Below, piece after piece: positions 25,801 through 36,310 of a stretch of 64,000 bases of DNA. Under the pieces are notes generated by a model. The model made no database searches and was not told the origin of the DNA. It worked only from the letters and a program-made list of their open reading frames with translations. Within the stretch, counting starts at the first letter, position 1. Each line of letters starts with the position of its first letter. A program made the translations under genes and the position numbers. The stretch covers positions 41,564,287 to 41,628,286 of the forward strand of contig NC_092326.1 of the NCBI RefSeq assembly GCF_036785885.1, written 5' to 3'. This stretch comes from Coffea arabica (taxonomy: Eukaryota > Streptophyta > Magnoliopsida > Gentianales > Rubiaceae).

Positions 25801-28800
25801 AGCATTCTTCACATCGTATTGCTGTAATTCCCAATCAAAATTAACAGCCAAGGATAGCAGAATTCTCACTGTATTCATCTTTGCTACTGGAGCAAATGTT
25901 TCCCGATAATCTACTCCATATGTCTGTGTGTATCCTTTCGCGACTAACCTTGCCTTGTAGCGTTCTAGGGACCCATCTGCTTTAAACTTTACTGCATATA
26001 CCCATTTACAGCCCACTACTTTCTTGTTCTTTGGTAAATCAACTAATTCCCAGGTCCCATTCTTCTCTAATGCATCCATTTCTACTTCCATAGCAAGTCT
26101 CCATTCTTTCTTTGATAATGTTTCAGACAATGAGCTAGGAATAGAGACTGCATTTAAGGTGGAAAGGAAGCTTTGATGGCTCGGGGAAAACTTCTCAAAA
26201 GACACAAAGTGAGACAATGGATATAGGGGTCTTTTGGTGCATTCTCGGGGTTTTTTCCTTACAGCAATAGGTAGATGTAGGTCCTGGTCAAGGCTAAGAG
26301 GCTCAGGACAAGGTGATTTAGAGCTGGAAGAATGGTCGGTCGGTGGTGTAGAATTCAAATTTGATTCACTCATTGTTACCTCATTCCCGGAGCTTGGTTT
26401 AGAGGATTGTTCTTGCCTTGTAACCACGATGGGATCTCCTTTTCTTGTATACACTTGGTCAAACCGGAACCAGTCATAGATTTTACGGTCTTCCTTTTTT
26501 TCATCTACCACATCAGATTGAAGAATTGACTCTTGGAATTCAAATTTGGATGACTCAGATGTGGTCAACTCTAAGGAGGGAAATTTTAACTCCTTATCTT
26601 CAAGTGTATCTAACTCCCCCTGAAAATAAGGAGTGATAAAATAGGGCTTATTTTCAACAAATGTAACATCTGCCGAGACATAGAGTTTTCTAGTAGGTGG
26701 ATGATAACATTTGTAACCCTTTTGAGTAGATGAGTACCCCACGAAGACACACTTAAGAGCACGAGGATCTAACTTCTCACGGTTATGACTATGGACATGA
26801 ACAAAGGAAGTACATCCAAAAACTCGAGGAGTGAGATTAAAGGAAGATCGAATATCGGGGTAAAATTTGGATAGGTTCTCTAGTGGACTTTGAAACCCCA
26901 AAACCTTGGAAGGAATTCTATTTATGACATAAGCTGATGTGAGTACAGCTTCTCCCCAATATGCTTTTGGCACACTTTGTTCAAACAGTAAGGCTCTAGT
27001 GCACTCAAGAAGATGTCGGTTTTTCCGTTCTGCCACTCCATTTTGTTGTGGAGTGGCAATACAGGATGATTCATGTATGATTCCTTCTTTTTGGAAAAAC
27101 TGACTCAAGGTTTGATTGAAATAATCACGAGCATTATCTGAACGAAAGTGTTTTATCTTGGTGCCAAATTGATTTTGAATCATTGCATGAAAAACAGGGA
27201 AAATATAACTCAAATCAGACTTATTTTTGAGTAAATAGATCCAAGAGACTCTTGTGCAGTCATCGATAAATGTGACAAACCACTTAGACCCTGAGATGTT
27301 TGGAATAGTTGATGGCCCCCAAATATCATTATGGATTAAAAAGAAAGGAGAAGACGATCGTTTATTACTGATAGGAAATGGGACACGAGTGTGTTTAGCA
27401 TACTCGCAGATATCACAATGAAAAGACTGAACATCAAATCCCTTGAACAAGGAAGGAAACATTATTTTTAATGCAGAAAAAGACACATGACCTAGACGTC
27501 TATGATGTAACCAGATGACATCTTTATTGGAGGGTGAAGACAATGTGGACAGGGCAGATTTACTAAATTCTGGTTGACTTGATGTATCCAAGTAATAGAG
27601 TCCATCATGCTCCTTAGCTAGTCCAATCCTCTTCCCCGAGCCCCGGTCCTGAAAGTCACAACAGGATTCATCAGGATTCATCAAATATAACAAAGCCAGC
27701 TAGATCCTTGGCAAGTTTTTTTACAGAAACCAAATTTGTAGATAATCGAGGAACATGAAGAACATTTTTAAGAATCAAATTTGGAGTAACTTGGACATCT
27801 CCGATACCTGCCACAGTGGTTGTAGTACCATCTGCAACAACAATCTTTCTATTGCTAGGACATGGATTATAGGTTTTGAATTTATTTGAAGTATGAGTCA
27901 TATGGTCCGTAGCACCAGAGTCAAGAATCCAGACATTCCTAAGCTCATTGCCTAAAACACTAAATGTAAAAGAGACTAGAGCCTTACCTGAAAGAGTCAA
28001 TGAACACATACCCGGATTCCTTGATTGAGAATTGTTAGTTGCTGGTTTGTCAACTGTCTCTAACATACTTTTAAGCTTCTCAATTTCCTCCATACTAAAC
28101 CCTCCAATCACTTGAGTTGGATCTTGAACCGACATATGAGCCTGCCTTTGCTGGCCACCTTTTTGTCCCCATTCACGAGTGGGTGGTTTCCCATGTAGTT
28201 TCCAGCATTGATCTATGGTGTGTCGTGGTTTCTTGCAGTATGTGCACCACAACTCCTCGCGATTCTTTTGCCCACTTGTTTGATTGGTCTTGTCCGCAGC
28301 AACCTTGTTCAGTACCAACCGCTGAGATTTGGAACTTAAAAGGGCTGAATTTTCTATTGAAGGTAGCTCTAACATAATACCCCTGCGACTTTCTTCTCCA
28401 CGTACTTGGGATATTGCTTCTGTTAAAGAAGGAAACTCTGGCCTGCCCAGAATTTGAATTCGTATAAGATCGAATTTAGAGTTTAGGCCAGCCAAAAAAT
28501 CATAAACTCGATCCCTTTCTATGAACTTCTTGATAAACACTGCACATTTGCTACAGTTCAAATCAAGTGCCCTGTAATAATCCAGTTCCTGCCACTGGTT
28601 TTGCAGAAAATTGGCATACTCCGTCACTGTTTTTGTCCCTTGTTTTGCTCCAGTTGTCTTTGTCTTGATGTCATAGATAAGAGCTGCATCATTAACCTTG
28701 GAATATGTCTGATGAAGGGCATCCCAAATTGCCTTTGCTGTAGGAAGAAACATACATGTATCGCTGATTTCAGGAATCATGGAATTCCATAACCAAGACA

Positions 28801-31800
28801 TGATCATTGAATCCTCTTGTTCCCATGCTTCAAACCCCGCCGTTTCACTATCCGGTGCTATTTCCAATAGATGACTCAACTTTCCTTTTCCTTTCAGGAA
28901 TGTTCGAACCAATTGAGACCACTTCAAATAATTTTTTCCATTTAGTCTATATGCTGCCTGGATGTTTTGAAGCTCTGTTGTGTTCCGTGTACTTTGTTCT
29001 TCTTCCATAGTTGAAGACAATTGCCGCGTTGAGGATGTAGCATCCGCCATGATTGAATAGGAGGGGGGGAAAAAATGTATAGTAACAGGAACAGCAATGA
29101 AGGCTGGAGAGAATAAGAAAGGAACCAGCAATTAAGGCTGGAATTGACAAGAAGCAAAGGTGGTATTTTTCCCAGAACCCTAGAGGGGCTCTGATACCAT
29201 GTAAACTAAGAAAAATGGAGAGAAAAAATACTTTTCTTCTATTTCACTTTGGACTACACAATATACAAATATATATATATACACAAGTGGATACTATAAT
29301 CATATGATACTATAATCATACTATTACCTAATTAATATATGATACTATAATCATATGATACCTAATTAATATATGATACTATAATCAAATCTTTCCTAAT
29401 ATTTATATTATCAAATCTTTCCATAATATCAGATCACATATCTTCAACAGGTCAAATGTTCCCTTGTCTGCATTTAGGACTAACCTAGATCAAGATATAA
29501 AGTTAATTTCTGCAGTTGAACTTCACAAGTCATATTACTCAGTTTACTCTAATTTTGGGCCTATACTTGTTTCATTAAAATCAGCTGAAGTGATTGTGTG
29601 TGTGTTTTTGTAAATCTAAAAGCTATATCCATTCAATTGTTTCATTGTGTATGTTAGGTAGTAATCTTCCACCCTCCCTCCTTCTCGGATTTTATGTGAA
29701 CTACCAGCTGGACATCAAGATACTACTACTAATTTTGGTAGATCTGTCTTGATTTTTTTTTTTTAATTTTGTGTCCCTTGATAGGTTGTGTTCAACAGAA
29801 AAAAGGAATTTCAATGGAAAAAGCTTGCTCTTTTCTTAAGAGTTGGAGCTGCAAGGTATACTGACTAGTGTCTTTCTTTGATTCATTAACAGTGGAGCAA
29901 ACTTTCTCTATATGGTTCAAGCTTCTATTATTTAAATCTGCACATTTTGCATGATACATTCTCTGACTTTGCTTTTTGGCCTCTTGGTCTCTCCAGTTTT
30001 TCTTCTTACATATTGCTGATTCATAAGCCATTCTTATCAAATGCAATATTTCAATTCAAAATTTTTTTTTTGAAATGTGCTTCTCTGTCATGTTTTCAAA
30101 GATTCAACAAAAATATCTCTCTCTTATTGGCTATTAGTATAGATAGAAGACATTGCAGTAATTGCTTTTGCTTACTATGATACACAAGAGACCCGTCTTG
30201 TTTATGAAATTTTATTGATTCACTAGTCAATTTTGTAAAGTTCTCTTTAATATTACGACTCCTATCCTCTCTAAAGTGTTTAGAAGGTTCATCTGGAACT
30301 ACAATTAGTCTTTTGTGCTGAATTAGCATTAGAGTGTTTATGTCAGAATATATGAAATCTGATAAGCTTGAACGAGGACACCATATTTTATTAACAAATG
30401 GTCATGTTTTTATAATTATGATGAACCTTAAGGAAGGTAGCTGTCAGTTGTCCAAACAACTAATATTACCCAACTCAGGAAACTTCCAATTGACAGATGG
30501 TAAGCATTAGCCCAGTCCTTTCTGATCATGACATCTGTTTCCATTCTCATCTGTCATTCTGGTGCAACGCATTGGGTTTGAAGTACCCATCAACCCAAAA
30601 TTAATCAGTTATCTAGCAGAGAGATTTTGATTCCTGAAGAACCACTCTACAGCAGTCCTTTTCTGCCTCCAAGTCCTGAGATTGAAAAGGACACGGTTCC
30701 AAAATTGGCGGTCTGATAATTGACTTTTAGGTCTTTGCCTTCTTTGATATTTATGGGGATGTCTTATCTATATGTTATTGCCTTCTTTTCATCACTTTTT
30801 TGGTGGATTTGAAATCAAGTTTCTTGCCTCTGTCCAGAAAAGGATTGCATCTGGTGGCGGCATCAAAGTCTGAAACATCTTGTGACCCTTCTTCAATTGG
30901 AGTCTCTGGTGAACTTGATGTAGCAAACCTGATTTTGAGACTCTTACCTTCAAAGGATGGCTATGTGCTTAGAAGACTCCTAATGACTGCAGTAAGTATT
31001 GTTCAGCTTCAAGCTGCTTCTTCATAAATATCTCCTCAATGTTTGCATTGTCATTGGCTGGTTAAATATGACTCTTATCTTCATGGTAATCTCGTGAAGG
31101 CAATTAAAGATGCGTTAAGTCGGGTAGAAGGATGAGCATAATCCATTTCCATTGTAGTTCTTGATTTTTTATCTCATTTTGGTTTACACCAATTTATTCT
31201 GTTCAAACTTCTATAATTCTTGAACTAATCAAATGATATGAAAATCAGCTATTTTTCCAGCTAAGTTCAAGTTTGTTAGTTTGAAACATATTTGTTACTT
31301 GGGATAGAGTGAAAGGAGTGCAGTAACTTGTTTGAGGTAGAAGATTCTGACTCGTTGGTTTTCTTTGGTCAACCAACTGTAATTGTTGAATCAAAAGGTG
31401 TTTGCTGTAATAAAAATAAACGCACGAAACTCTCTTGAACAACATTGCTGACTGTCGAACAATTTGATGGCAGATGCAAGTATGAAGTTTTAACTTGGGT
31501 TTGTTACTGGGGAATAATAGTTGTCATATTCTGAGCTAGCCTTCCCTTTTGTGTGACCTTGTCGTTTATGCCATCTGACCTTTAACTTGAGCATGATTCT
31601 GCATTTCAACACACAGAATGGAACTTCATTAGTCAGAGCTATGGTGTCAAAGGAGGCAAATTCCATGCGTCAGCAATTTTGTAGAGTCATCGCAGATATA
31701 CTTTATCAGTGGATAAGCAGGGTTTTAGGGAATGGTGTTCAGGTTGTACAATTTAGTCCCCAAGTGCAGTTGGGTAGAGGCGCTAGCAACATTGAGATAG

Positions 31801-32054
31801 ATTCATCTTCTAGAATAACACCAATGATTGATTATCAGTCCCTTTTAAGAGATCGACGGATAAAAATTATTTTGTTCAAGATACTAGATTCTGCAAGGAA
31901 GGATCCAATATTGATGCTTAGGTTCTACTGGACTTCATTTATTATGTTGGTCACAGCATCTGCAATGGCATGTCATCGGGTGTTGGTTACCCTCTTTGAA
32001 GCCAGTTTGGCTCATATATCTCTTGCCCCTAAGAGAATTGCTGTCGGCGTATGA
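16838..32054 (+). CDS. ABC1/UbiB-family atypical kinase (ABC1K), predicted plastid
   Basis: ABC1 (aarF/UbiB-like) proteins are atypical kinases; plant plastid members influence prenylquinone metabolism and plastoglobules. Sixteen exons close in frame for 823 residues: 16838-17147, 18255-18430, 19082-19235, 19491-19543, 19912-20055, 20191-20295, 20378-20503, 21438-21635, 21974-22080, 22165-22327, 22510-22575, 22840-22933, 23757-23869, 29785-29855, 30838-30991, 31617-32054. Hallmarks in order: KIGQ (213-216), the Ala-rich loop AAASFGQ ending at 279, VAVK Lys294, ELD (342-344), catalytic HADPHPGN (441-448) and the metal-binding DFG (461-463). All key residues are intact. The C-terminal third has a hydrophobic stretch near residues 780-805. 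The N-terminus is Ser/Ala-rich, consistent with a transit peptide. Intron 13 (23870-29784) is inflated by an antisense copia element. I cannot say with confidence which ABC1K subfamily this is. Confidence 0.9.
19720..19835. repeat. MITE fragment of the GTTTGGAT family in an ABC1K intron
   Basis: GAGTGTGTTTGGATAGAAGATT and the downstream GATGTGATGTATGTGAGATAAAAAG match the copy at 1218-1394. The right terminal repeat is not recognisable, so the copy looks truncated. It lies in intron 4 of the kinase gene. Confidence 0.5.
20548..20688. repeat. MITE of the TATACTGACA family in an ABC1K intron, copy 3
   Basis: ACTGTATACACTGTCCCAGTTGGATGCATGACA on the left is mirrored by TGTTATGCATCCAATGGTGAAAGTGTATATACTGTTAGTGTATA on the right (read as motif pairs). 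The centre is TTTCAAATTTAAATT. It is an intronic insertion and does not touch an exon. Confidence 0.6.
24349..24596 (-). repeat. Copia 3' LTR (left on the plus strand)
   Basis: 248 bp, TG..CA bounded, with internal near-repeats of an ATGATACTATAATCAT phrase. It is nearly identical to 29200-29449. Confidence 0.95.
24597..24607 (-). promoter_or_regulatory. Copia polypurine tract
   Basis: TTGAGGGGGAG on the minus strand abuts the 3' LTR, the expected site for plus-strand DNA priming. It overlaps the pol stop codon. Confidence 0.8.
24604..27693 (-). CDS. Copia pol: integrase, reverse transcriptase, RNase H
   Basis: An open frame of 1,029 residues carries the copia pol domains in order. These are the GAG-pre-integrase histidine region (HHRRLGHVSF, about residue 63), an integrase core with WGPS and TFIDDCTR, the EAV-rich LTSAYVINRIPS block, reverse transcriptase with the YVDD catalytic box at about 712, and RNase H (DADFAGSPVDRRSTSGY and SSAEAEFRA). 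No internal stop interrupts it. Its true upstream partner is the gag-protease frame, from which it is separated by a frameshift at 27663-27682, so the first ATG here is unlikely to be a natural start. The RNase H end runs into the polypurine tract. Confidence 0.9.
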   Translation of the reverse strand: MLYLMNPDESCCDFQDRGSGKRIGLAKEHDGLYYLDTSSQPEFSKSALSTLSSPSNKDVIWLHHRRLGHVSFSALKIMFPSLFKGFDVQSFHCDICEYAKHTRVPFPISNKRSSSPFFLIHNDIWGPSTIPNISGSKWFVTFIDDCTRVSWIYLLKNKSDLSYIFPVFHAMIQNQFGTKIKHFRSDNARDYFNQTLSQFFQKEGIIHESSCIATPQQNGVAERKNRHLLECTRALLFEQSVPKAYWGEAVLTSAYVINRIPSKVLGFQSPLENLSKFYPDIRSSFNLTPRVFGCTSFVHVHSHNREKLDPRALKCVFVGYSSTQKGYKCYHPPTRKLYVSADVTFVENKPYFITPYFQGELDTLEDKELKFPSLELTTSESSKFEFQESILQSDVVDEKKEDRKIYDWFRFDQVYTRKGDPIVVTRQEQSSKPSSGNEVTMSESNLNSTPPTDHSSSSKSPCPEPLSLDQDLHLPIAVRKKPRECTKRPLYPLSHFVSFEKFSPSHQSFLSTLNAVSIPSSLSETLSKKEWRLAMEVEMDALEKNGTWELVDLPKNKKVVGCKWVYAVKFKADGSLERYKARLVAKGYTQTYGVDYRETFAPVAKMNTVRILLSLAVNFDWELQQYDVKNAFLHGELEEEIYISIPPGFSGVDKNKVCRLKKALYGLKQSPRAWFGRFAKVMIANGYKQSQGDHTLFIKHSALGGVTVLIVYVDDIIVTGNDEVEKKTLKWCLAKEFEIKDLGKLKYFLGIEVARSRQGIFISQQKYVMDLLKETGMTASKPVGTPIEQNHKLSETHGDTAVDREMYQRLVGKLIYLAHTRPDIAYSVSVISQFMHDPRAVHLQAVYRVLHYLKAHPGKEILFKKGPEIDLAVYTDADFAGSPVDRRSTSGYCTFLGGNLISWRSKKQSVVARSSAEAEFRAMAAGVCELLWVKIILEDLRIQWSKPMKLYCDNKSAISIAHNPVQHDRTKHIEIDRHFIKDKLESGLICTPYVPTGLQLADVMTKGLCSNMFHESVVKLGMEDLYSPA
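27671..29050 (-). CDS. Copia gag and protease (5' part of a broken polyprotein)
   Basis: The frame encodes 459 residues from the MADATSS start. The upstream 27 codons in frame are probably leader. It holds a gag nucleocapsid region with a zinc knuckle of CX2CX4HX4C type (CTYCKKPRHTIDQC, about 268-281), then an aspartic protease with WILDSGATDHM (catalytic Asp at about 377). The frame ends early at FDES because the 10-bp unit AGGATTCATC (plus strand) is present twice in tandem at 27663-27682, which throws pol into another frame. Copia elements normally encode gag-pol as a single frame, so this copy is probably not autonomous. Confidence 0.9.
   Translation of the reverse strand: MADATSSTRQLSSTMEEEQSTRNTTELQNIQAAYRLNGKNYLKWSQLVRTFLKGKGKLSHLLEIAPDSETAGFEAWEQEDSMIMSWLWNSMIPEISDTCMFLPTAKAIWDALHQTYSKVNDAALIYDIKTKTTGAKQGTKTVTEYANFLQNQWQELDYYRALDLNCSKCAVFIKKFIERDRVYDFLAGLNSKFDLIRIQILGRPEFPSLTEAISQVRGEESRRGIMLELPSIENSALLSSKSQRLVLNKVAADKTNQTSGQKNREELWCTYCKKPRHTIDQCWKLHGKPPTREWGQKGGQQRQAHMSVQDPTQVIGGFSMEEIEKLKSMLETVDKPATNNSQSRNPGMCSLTLSGKALVSFTFSVLGNELRNVWILDSGATDHMTHTSNKFKTYNPCPSNRKIVVADGTTTTVAGIGDVQVTPNLILKNVLHVPRLSTNLVSVKKLAKDLAGFVIFDES
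29188..29199 (-). promoter_or_regulatory. Copia primer binding site (initiator Met tRNA)
   Basis: TGGTATCAGAGC on the minus strand lies directly next to the 5' LTR. It is the standard plant copia site, complementary to the 3' end of initiator methionine tRNA. Confidence 0.92.
29200..29449 (-). repeat. Copia 5' LTR (right on the plus strand)
   Basis: 250 bp, TG..CA bounded. It differs from the other LTR by one extra TA unit and one A/G substitution. Confidence 0.95.
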
Positions 32055-33212
32055 TTTTCCAATGGCCTCAAGGGGTCCTGACATCGATCGAGGTAATTTT
32101 TCAGATGAGGGTGGAGTTGGATGGAAGCGGTTCTGTTGGAGATGGTTCATCTTTGAGGAGCTAACACGAGTTAAAGTGGTACTGTATACTTGTTATTACA
32201 CCTGGGCACCTGCATAACCTATGAATGGAGGCGATCGAGCTGCTTACACTTCAGTTGTATTTGAGAGTTATATGACGTGTGTTTGTATGGGTGTCTGCAG
32301 TTTGTCAGGCAACAGAGGCCGACTGTATATTCTGTATAGTTTCAGGAGCTTTAACAGTGTAAAAGAATGAGAAATCAGCACATTGGTTTAGAGTGCTTAA
32401 TTGTTCTTGCATTTACCATTTTCTATTTCCTCCGTGCTTGACCTCTTTCCAGTTTGAGCATGGATCTTTTGGTCCATTGAGAATTGAGACAAGACAGCCA
32501 GCTAATTTTAGTGCCTTTGTTATCCAGTCTCAACTTGGATCTTAACTCGCTTCTTTAGGCCGAATTGATCACTATCACTTGAGCACAAGCATTCTTTAAC
32601 GATGTGAAAAAACATTTCTAGTTACCTGCAATGGTTAAAAAGGTCCTTCAGTTGTTAACTTCTCCACGTCAAACAATAATAAGCTAACAATGACAGTTAA
32701 TGAACGATAGGAACCTGTGAAAGGCATATGGCACTGCTCTATTCATGGCTAAAACACAGTAGTACTACTACTCGAGAGTGAGCCAACTTATTAGTTCTGT
32801 CTCAGTCGAAACAAAAAAATCGCCCGTCCTGCGATACAATAATATCTCATGTTTTTCTTTTTTTAATCATTTTTTTGATTAAAAATAAAAAAGAACTATG
32901 GGTAAACAAATTAGATTTTATAAATACTTGAGGGACTGACCAGGCAATTTTGCGTGATCCATCTATTTCAGAGGCAAAAGACGATCATTATTAAACCTTG
33001 AGAGCTAAGAAAGCCGGTGGAGCTGAATTATCAATCAAAATCGGAGTAGAAATTTATTGGTAGAATCATTAATCAGAGAATACATAAAAATCTGCAGAAT
33101 TAGAAAGGAGTAGAGAGAGAAACCCTAGCATAAATTTGCAGCGTTATAGCTCGATCTAATCGGAGTTAAAAACTGAAAAGACCGCCGGTGGAAGCCAAAG
33201 AGCCGCTGAGCA
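32055..33212. other. ABC1K 3' region and promoter interval of the RBL19-like gene
   Basis: No gene is seen. The first few hundred bases should be 3' UTR of the kinase gene. The last 200 bases, with AGAGAGAAACCCTAG at about 33113-33127, look like a plant 5' leader with a telo-box-like AAACCCTA motif. Confidence 0.6.
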
Positions 33213-36200
33213 ATGAGCACTCCACCACTATCCGGCGGCGTAAGTGTACATATATCGCAAGTTTATGTTTATTTTTTAGGCTCTACTGACATATTGAACT
33301 TAGATCTGTGAAATTGATTGAGAATTGGGTGCGTTGTATTTGGAATTAGGGCGTGTTGACAGGGGGCTTCACTAAGTTGTGTAAAGGGCTTGCCGTGGTG
33401 CTTGTGGGCGGCCACATTGTTGTGCAGATTATTCCTACTGCTTCTTCATATCTTGCTCTTATCCCCGCCAAGTACTCTTATTTCTCCTCCTCCTCTTTGT
33501 TGCGATACAATATATGTTAATACTAAGCTCGGTATTTGGATAATTACTGCTTGGCCTTTGCCTAATTTCATTTATATGTTTATTCTTTTCTGCATTTGGT
33601 TGAATTATGGAATGTGATCTGCAAAATTAATCAGTAAGGCTGTCAGGGAGTGAATTTCCAACTGGAGTTAATTGAATAAATGGTTGTAGTATTTGAAATA
33701 AGGTCAAGCCTATCCAGGGAAGCACCTGCCATTGTAGGTTTTGGAAGGGTTTGGTTTTCCTTAACAACCATACATTTTTGGTCTGTGATTTTAGTATTAC
33801 GCCAATGGGAGCTTATAGAAATTAATTACTTTTCGCGAGACACTTAATTTGGAGAAAGTAGTCGCTGACACCGATAAACACTCTGAATCCTTGTTTTTAA
33901 GGCTTTTTTTTTTTAATTTTCATATAAGAGTTTCTGTCATGTTTGGTCGTTTCTGATCCATATCATATGTCCATGGTCTGCTAGCTAGTAGTCTGTCTTG
34001 TCAAGAAAAAATCTTGTATCGGCCATATCTGGATCTGGAAGTAGTATTTCATTGCTGAAACTTTGTTGTTTCCTATTCTTGCAGGACAATTCCTTTCGCT
34101 TGGAATCTTATAACTGCCGGTTACATTGAGCAATCTGTGCATGGAGTGCGTATTTTGTCCCTTCTGTCACCTTGTGCTCCATATCTTCATCATCACCGCC
34201 CTTAGAAAGATATTTTAATATTTTAGAGAAGTCATTTCTTTGTTTCCTTTTACCTTGTAAAGATCTATGTTAATGATATAATTATTTTTCAGGTGGTCAT
34301 CAGCACTCTTGGTCTCCTTTTCCTTGGAAAACTGCTTGAACCAATATGGGGTTCTCGAGAATTCTTAAAGTTTATCTTTGTGGTTAATTTCTTAACTTCT
34401 GTCTGTGTTTTCATCACGGCCATTTGCTTGTACTACATAACAAGGCAGGAAAACTACCTGTAAGCGTTTCAAGATTTACTTGTTATGCAGAAACATTGTT
34501 GGAGTTTACATATGTTAGATGCTCTATATCTTATAATGCTAAAATTTCAAATATAAGTATGAAACTTTAATTTTATTATGCCTCGCAAAATTATTCTGAT
34601 TTCCATATGCCATCTTGTTGACTGTTAACATGGAACAATCTGATTTCTTTTATTTGCCTTTTTTGTAGTTATATGCCAATTTCTGGCTTTCAAGGGATTC
34701 TATCAGGATTTCTTGTCGGCATTAAGCAAATTATACCTGACCAAGAGCTGCCTGTGCTGAAATTAAAAGCAAAAGTATGTAACTTGAGAGTACTTGAGTG
34801 ATAATTTTCAACATGTTTGGAAAATTCATATACAAAGAAGAGGTTCAGAATATTGTATGACATGCTCTTGTATATCTGTTATGGTTATCTGCAGTGGTTG
34901 CCTTCTCTCATGTTATTGGTGTCCATTGCTGCAAGCTTTTTTACAGCAGATTCAGCATCATACCTCCCAACTTTAGTATTTGGTGCATATATAGGTTGGA
35001 TTTACCTCAGATATTGGCAAAGTAAACCTGAAACAAAACTCAGGGGTGATCCAAGTGATGAGTTTGCTTTCTCTACATTCTTCCCTGAATTTTTAAGGCA
35101 AGCAATGCGAGTTGCAATTTTCCGTATTCAGCTTAGTTTTTGCACTTCATTCCCTTACTTTCCTTGATACTATACGTTGATGAATGGCTTGCAGACCTGT
35201 AATTGATCCCATTGCTACAATATTTGGGCGATTATGTTGTGGAAGAAGATCTGAAACTTCTGATGAGGCCAGGGGTTATACCTTGGGGGGTGAGCCACTG
35301 CCTGGTTCTGATCCTATCGAGGCATCTCGGAGGAGGTAACCTGTGCCGTTATTTATTTAGTGGAAGCAATAAGCTTGAAATGTAACTCAAAAGGGATGAG
35401 ATTAAATGAGCTTTAGTCAAACAATAGCCTTCTGATCTGGAATGGAACTTTTAAAATGGGTGCAAAGGATAGGTTTGTTTTTTCAGGTATAGTAATTCAT
35501 TTTTTTTGAAGGTGTACTTCTACCACAAGGCAATCTTTTCTGCAATTCGTTCTTTTTGAGGACGTAGATTTGAAACACTTATCTGACTGATGTAGTTAGA
35601 GCAGAAGTAACACCATGCTTGATGGTACTTGGTGGAGCGGTTCAATTTTGGTGTTATGAATGGGATAGGTAATGGACACCTAGTAGAAGAAAAAGATGAC
35701 TAGGAAGAGAAACATTCGAGAGCTTCTGCAAGTTGAATAATGAGAGCTGATAATTGATAAAGAATGTTTAACTCTCCTTGGTGCTTCATATAGTCATTTG
35801 TAACAGGGATAATGCCTTGAGGAGTTCTTTTTCTCTCAGAACTTGTTCATATGTTGAGGATTTCATCAATCAGATAAGTTGTCTAGGTTATCTCACGTGC
35901 TTGATTTTGAGATGAATTAAAACTCTTCAGGTCGATATAACCTGAGATTAAAAGCTGATTGAATGATTTTTCCTTTTATATCAGTTAATAGAAGCCTTTT
36001 AACAGAGAATTCATTTCTTGAAGAAGTCTATTAAAGAAAGAACTGATGGTAGTATGAAGTAAAAATTGGTTGTGGAATCTGAACTCTCACTTTAATAAGA
36101 TGATGAATGAAAAATGTCCTTTCCAGAGTTATCAAAAAATTAGCTAAGGTTCATGGATTGTGATTTACAAAATTATTACTTATCTGACTGCGGTTGGTCA

Positions 36201-36310
36201 ATTGCAGGGAAAGGGGTGCTCGCGCACTCGAAGAGAGATTAGCAGCAGAGAGGCTGGCCGCTGCAGGGAGGTCAGAAGAGTCACAAAGAGATGCAGCTGA
36301 GAATGTCTAA
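33213..36310 (+). CDS. RBL19: TMEM115 / rhomboid-like protein 19 family membrane protein
   Basis: The protein belongs to the TMEM115/DUF1751 branch of the rhomboid-like fold, Golgi-located non-protease membrane proteins in other eukaryotes. Eight exons close in frame: 33213-33239, 33350-33471, 34085-34145, 34293-34459, 34669-34774, 34895-35097, 35195-35335, 36208-36310. They give about 310 residues. Several hydrophobic segments are clear: LAVVLVGGHIVVQIIP, VVISTLGLLFLGKLLEPIWG, FVVNFLTSVCVFITAIC and WLPSLMLLVSIAASFF. The family block IPFAWNLITAGYIEQS is present. The rhomboid GxSG catalytic motif is absent, as expected for this branch. The soluble C-tail ends in an Arg/Glu/Ala-rich helix. Intron 6 uses a GC donor. 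The short first exon and its acceptor are the least certain parts. Confidence 0.88.

Larger units (their letters stand above)
24344..29454 (-). mobile_element. Ty1-copia LTR retrotransposon nested in ABC1K intron 13
   Basis: A complete copia element of 5,101 bp (24349-29449) lies antisense to the host gene and is flanked by a perfect 5-bp target duplication, GGTCA (24344-24348 and 29450-29454). Both LTRs start TG and end CA. The order on the minus strand is LTR, primer binding site, gag with zinc knuckle, protease, integrase, reverse transcriptase, RNase H, polypurine tract, LTR; integrase before reverse transcriptase marks Ty1-copia. The LTRs differ only by one TA unit in a TA run and about one substitution, so the insertion is recent. 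Coding continuity is broken once, by a 10-bp duplication. Confidence 0.95.
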
